Assembly: GCF_000419585.1 (NCBI RefSeq)
Contig: NZ_ATTH01000001.1
Span: 890,005 to 954,004 of the forward strand
Length of the DNA stretch: 64,000 nt
Reading direction: 5' to 3'
From: Salisaeta longa DSM 21114
Lineage (GTDB): Bacteria > Bacteroidota > Rhodothermia > Rhodothermales > Salinibacteraceae
Both the position numbers and the translations under genes were made by a program. The notes beneath the pieces are model-generated. The model saw only the letters and a list, made by a program, of their open reading frames with translations, made no database searches and was not told where the DNA came from. Of this stretch, positions 62,885 through 64,000 are shown piece by piece (position 1 is the stretch's first letter; the number at the start of each line of letters is the position of its first letter).

Positions 62885-63829
62885 TTATTGCAGCGCCGCG
62901 CGGAGAGCGGGCACGGCGTCGGTGCGGATGACGTAGTGGTTCCGGTTGTCGGACGTGTCCGCGGGCGAGCGCAGGCGGGTCGACGTGAGGAAGAACCGCT
63001 CGCCGTCGGGCGTCACGTACGGATGCGTGTCGCTGCCGTCCGAGTTGACCGCCGGGCCGAGGTTCACGGGCGCCGACCAGCCGTCGCCTTCCCGCGTCGA
63101 CAGGTACAGGTCTTCTTTCCCGTAGCCGTCGTCGCGCCCCCACGTGGCAAAGAGTATGAATCGCTTCTCGGGGTCGATGTACGGGTTGTTCTCGCCGCCA
63201 TCGTTCGGAAAGAGCAGCGGATCGGCATCCACCGTGTCGCGGATCGCGCCGTCGGGGCCCATCTGGCCGCTATAGAAGCCCATGCCTTCGCCGCGGGTGT
63301 ACGTCCAGTAGTACATCGTCCCGTCGTTGGCCACACCGCCGCGCTTCTCGCTGATGCGTTCGGTCGTCGTCATGCGCGTCACGTCCGTCCAGCCCGAGGC
63401 CCGGGACGCGCGGTAGAACTCATCGGCGTTGTTGGGCGCCCCGGCCCGGTCGGACGTGAACAGAACGTACTGCCCATCCGGCGTAATGGAGGGATGACCC
63501 TCGTCATGGTCGTCCGTTTCGAACGGGGCGGGCCACGGTGCCGTCCAGCCGGTGTCCGTGCGCGTCGTCATGGCGATGCCGCTCTGCCCGTCGCCGCGGT
63601 CGGTAGTGTGGAAGAAGAGCGTGTCGCCGCCGGGCGTGTAGGCGGTGCCGTACACGTTGGCCCCCGTGCGGGAGACGGTGCCCTCGCCGACGATCGTCAG
63701 CGAATCGGTGGCCTCGGCCCAGGCGAAGGGCGTGGGCGCCTCATCGGCAGGGGCGCAACCCGTCACCGTGAGGAGGCTCAGCGCGGATGCGACGAGCAGC
63801 CGGTGAACGTAGCGAAGCGTAATGGTCAT
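62885..63829 (-). CDS. TolB/PD40-type beta-propeller lipoprotein
   Basis: 314 residues. The lipobox LLTVTGC gives a lipoprotein. PD40 (WD40-like) blades read YTPGGDTLFFHTTDRGDGQS, HPSITPDGQYVLFTSDRAG, NPYIDPEKRFILFATWGRDD and HPYVTPDGERFFLTSTRLRS. Four to five blades are seen. Proteins of this kind occur near exporters and as unknown sensors. It is upstream of (in transcription order after) an ABC permease tail 41 bp away, perhaps one operon. Confidence 0.85.
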   Translation of the reverse strand: MTITLRYVHRLLVASALSLLTVTGCAPADEAPTPFAWAEATDSLTIVGEGTVSRTGANVYGTAYTPGGDTLFFHTTDRGDGQSGIAMTTRTDTGWTAPWPAPFETDDHDEGHPSITPDGQYVLFTSDRAGAPNNADEFYRASRASGWTDVTRMTTTERISEKRGGVANDGTMYYWTYTRGEGMGFYSGQMGPDGAIRDTVDADPLLFPNDGGENNPYIDPEKRFILFATWGRDDGYGKEDLYLSTREGDGWSAPVNLGPAVNSDGSDTHPYVTPDGERFFLTSTRLRSPADTSDNRNHYVIRTDAVPALRAALQ

Positions 63830-63869
63830 GATTGGGTAGATGGATGGATGATGGGAAAGAGCGACAGAT

Positions 63870-64000
63870 CTATTCGGCGCGCAACACCGTGGCCGGATCG
63901 ACCCGCGCGGCCTTCAGCGATTGCCATGACACGGCACTCACGGCGAGAGCCAGCGCGCCGAGCCCCACGCCAAGGAAGACGAGCAGCGCGCTACTGCGAC
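63870..64000 (-). CDS. FtsX/MacB-type ABC transporter permease, C-terminal end (truncated by window)
   Basis: The last 40 or so codons read LGALALAVSAVSWQSLKAAR and then VDPATVLRAE before the stop, which is the classic end of MacB/FtsX permeases (W...AARxxPAxxLRxE). Only the tail is inside the window. Confidence 0.75.
   Translation of the reverse strand, partial: RSSALLVFLGVGLGALALAVSAVSWQSLKAARVDPATVLRAE

Overview
The window is GC-rich chromosomal DNA from a bacterium that looks like a member of the Rhodothermota/Salinibacter group (the former Bacteroidetes order II). The evidence is two T9SS-type secreted proteins with BspA/DUF285 repeats and a type A C-terminal sorting domain, a menaquinone-pathway menB, an NDH-2 dehydrogenase, and genes that mostly lack clear Shine-Dalgarno sites. 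The lineage is an inference. No rRNA or tRNA gene was seen.

Region 1 (1-17.8 kb) is mostly housekeeping: a truncated dynamin-like GTPase, a frameshifted T9SS surface protein, a DUF2442/DUF4160 pair, a TlpA-type thioredoxin lipoprotein or periplasmic protein, a Uma2 nuclease-fold protein, scpB, Hsp20, menB, a roxA-like ribosomal oxygenase, an AI-2E-type permease, a sulfurtransferase and a HEAT-cyclophilin lipoprotein. Between them lie recombination scars, a 158-bp MITE, 10-bp-phased repeats and an exact 54-bp repeat. Region 2 (18.1-25.7 kb) is a defence patch: a single-chain restriction-modification enzyme, a HigB-HigA-SecB-like toxin-antitoxin-chaperone module, gene debris and a PD-(D/E)XK protein. 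ndh and ddl follow.

Region 3 (28.7-56.7 kb) is a large type III-D CRISPR-Cas locus. It has three arrays (7, 3 and 5 repeats of the same 37-bp unit). Each array is followed on the plus-strand right by a nearly identical leader of about 520 bp, so the arrays are read on the minus strand and the processed repeat ends in ATTGAAAC. The main operon (33.99-45.10 kb) encodes an HD-less Cas10 with an intact GGDD cyclase motif, four Csm3/Csx7-like RAMPs, Csx10, Csx19, two small helical proteins, and two tandem CARF-HEPN ribonucleases (DxTHG/DxTHS plus RxxxxH). Cas1 and Cas2 sit between arrays 2 and 3. A NERD-helicase, a DUF4258 protein, a ring-nuclease-like CARF protein and Cas6 sit beyond array 3. The expected logic is this: Cas6 makes crRNA, the RAMP/Cas10 complex senses target RNA, Cas10 makes cyclic oligoadenylate, the two HEPN RNases respond, and the ring-nuclease-like protein turns the signal off.

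Two embedded gene groups are not standard Cas genes and are the best candidates for something undescribed. One is a three-gene cassette between array 1 and cas10: two four-TM coiled-coil membrane proteins and a VWA-like lipoprotein. The other is a block between the operon and array 2: a class III cyclase-FHA fusion, a small zinc-binding acidic protein and a beta-propeller-like protein.

Region 4 (56.7-64 kb) has an EcsC protein, the intact paralogue of the T9SS protein, a CNNM/CorC-type membrane protein, a lone CRISPR repeat fused to the 3' fragment of an outer-membrane protein gene, a TolB-like lipoprotein, and the end of an FtsX/MacB-type permease.
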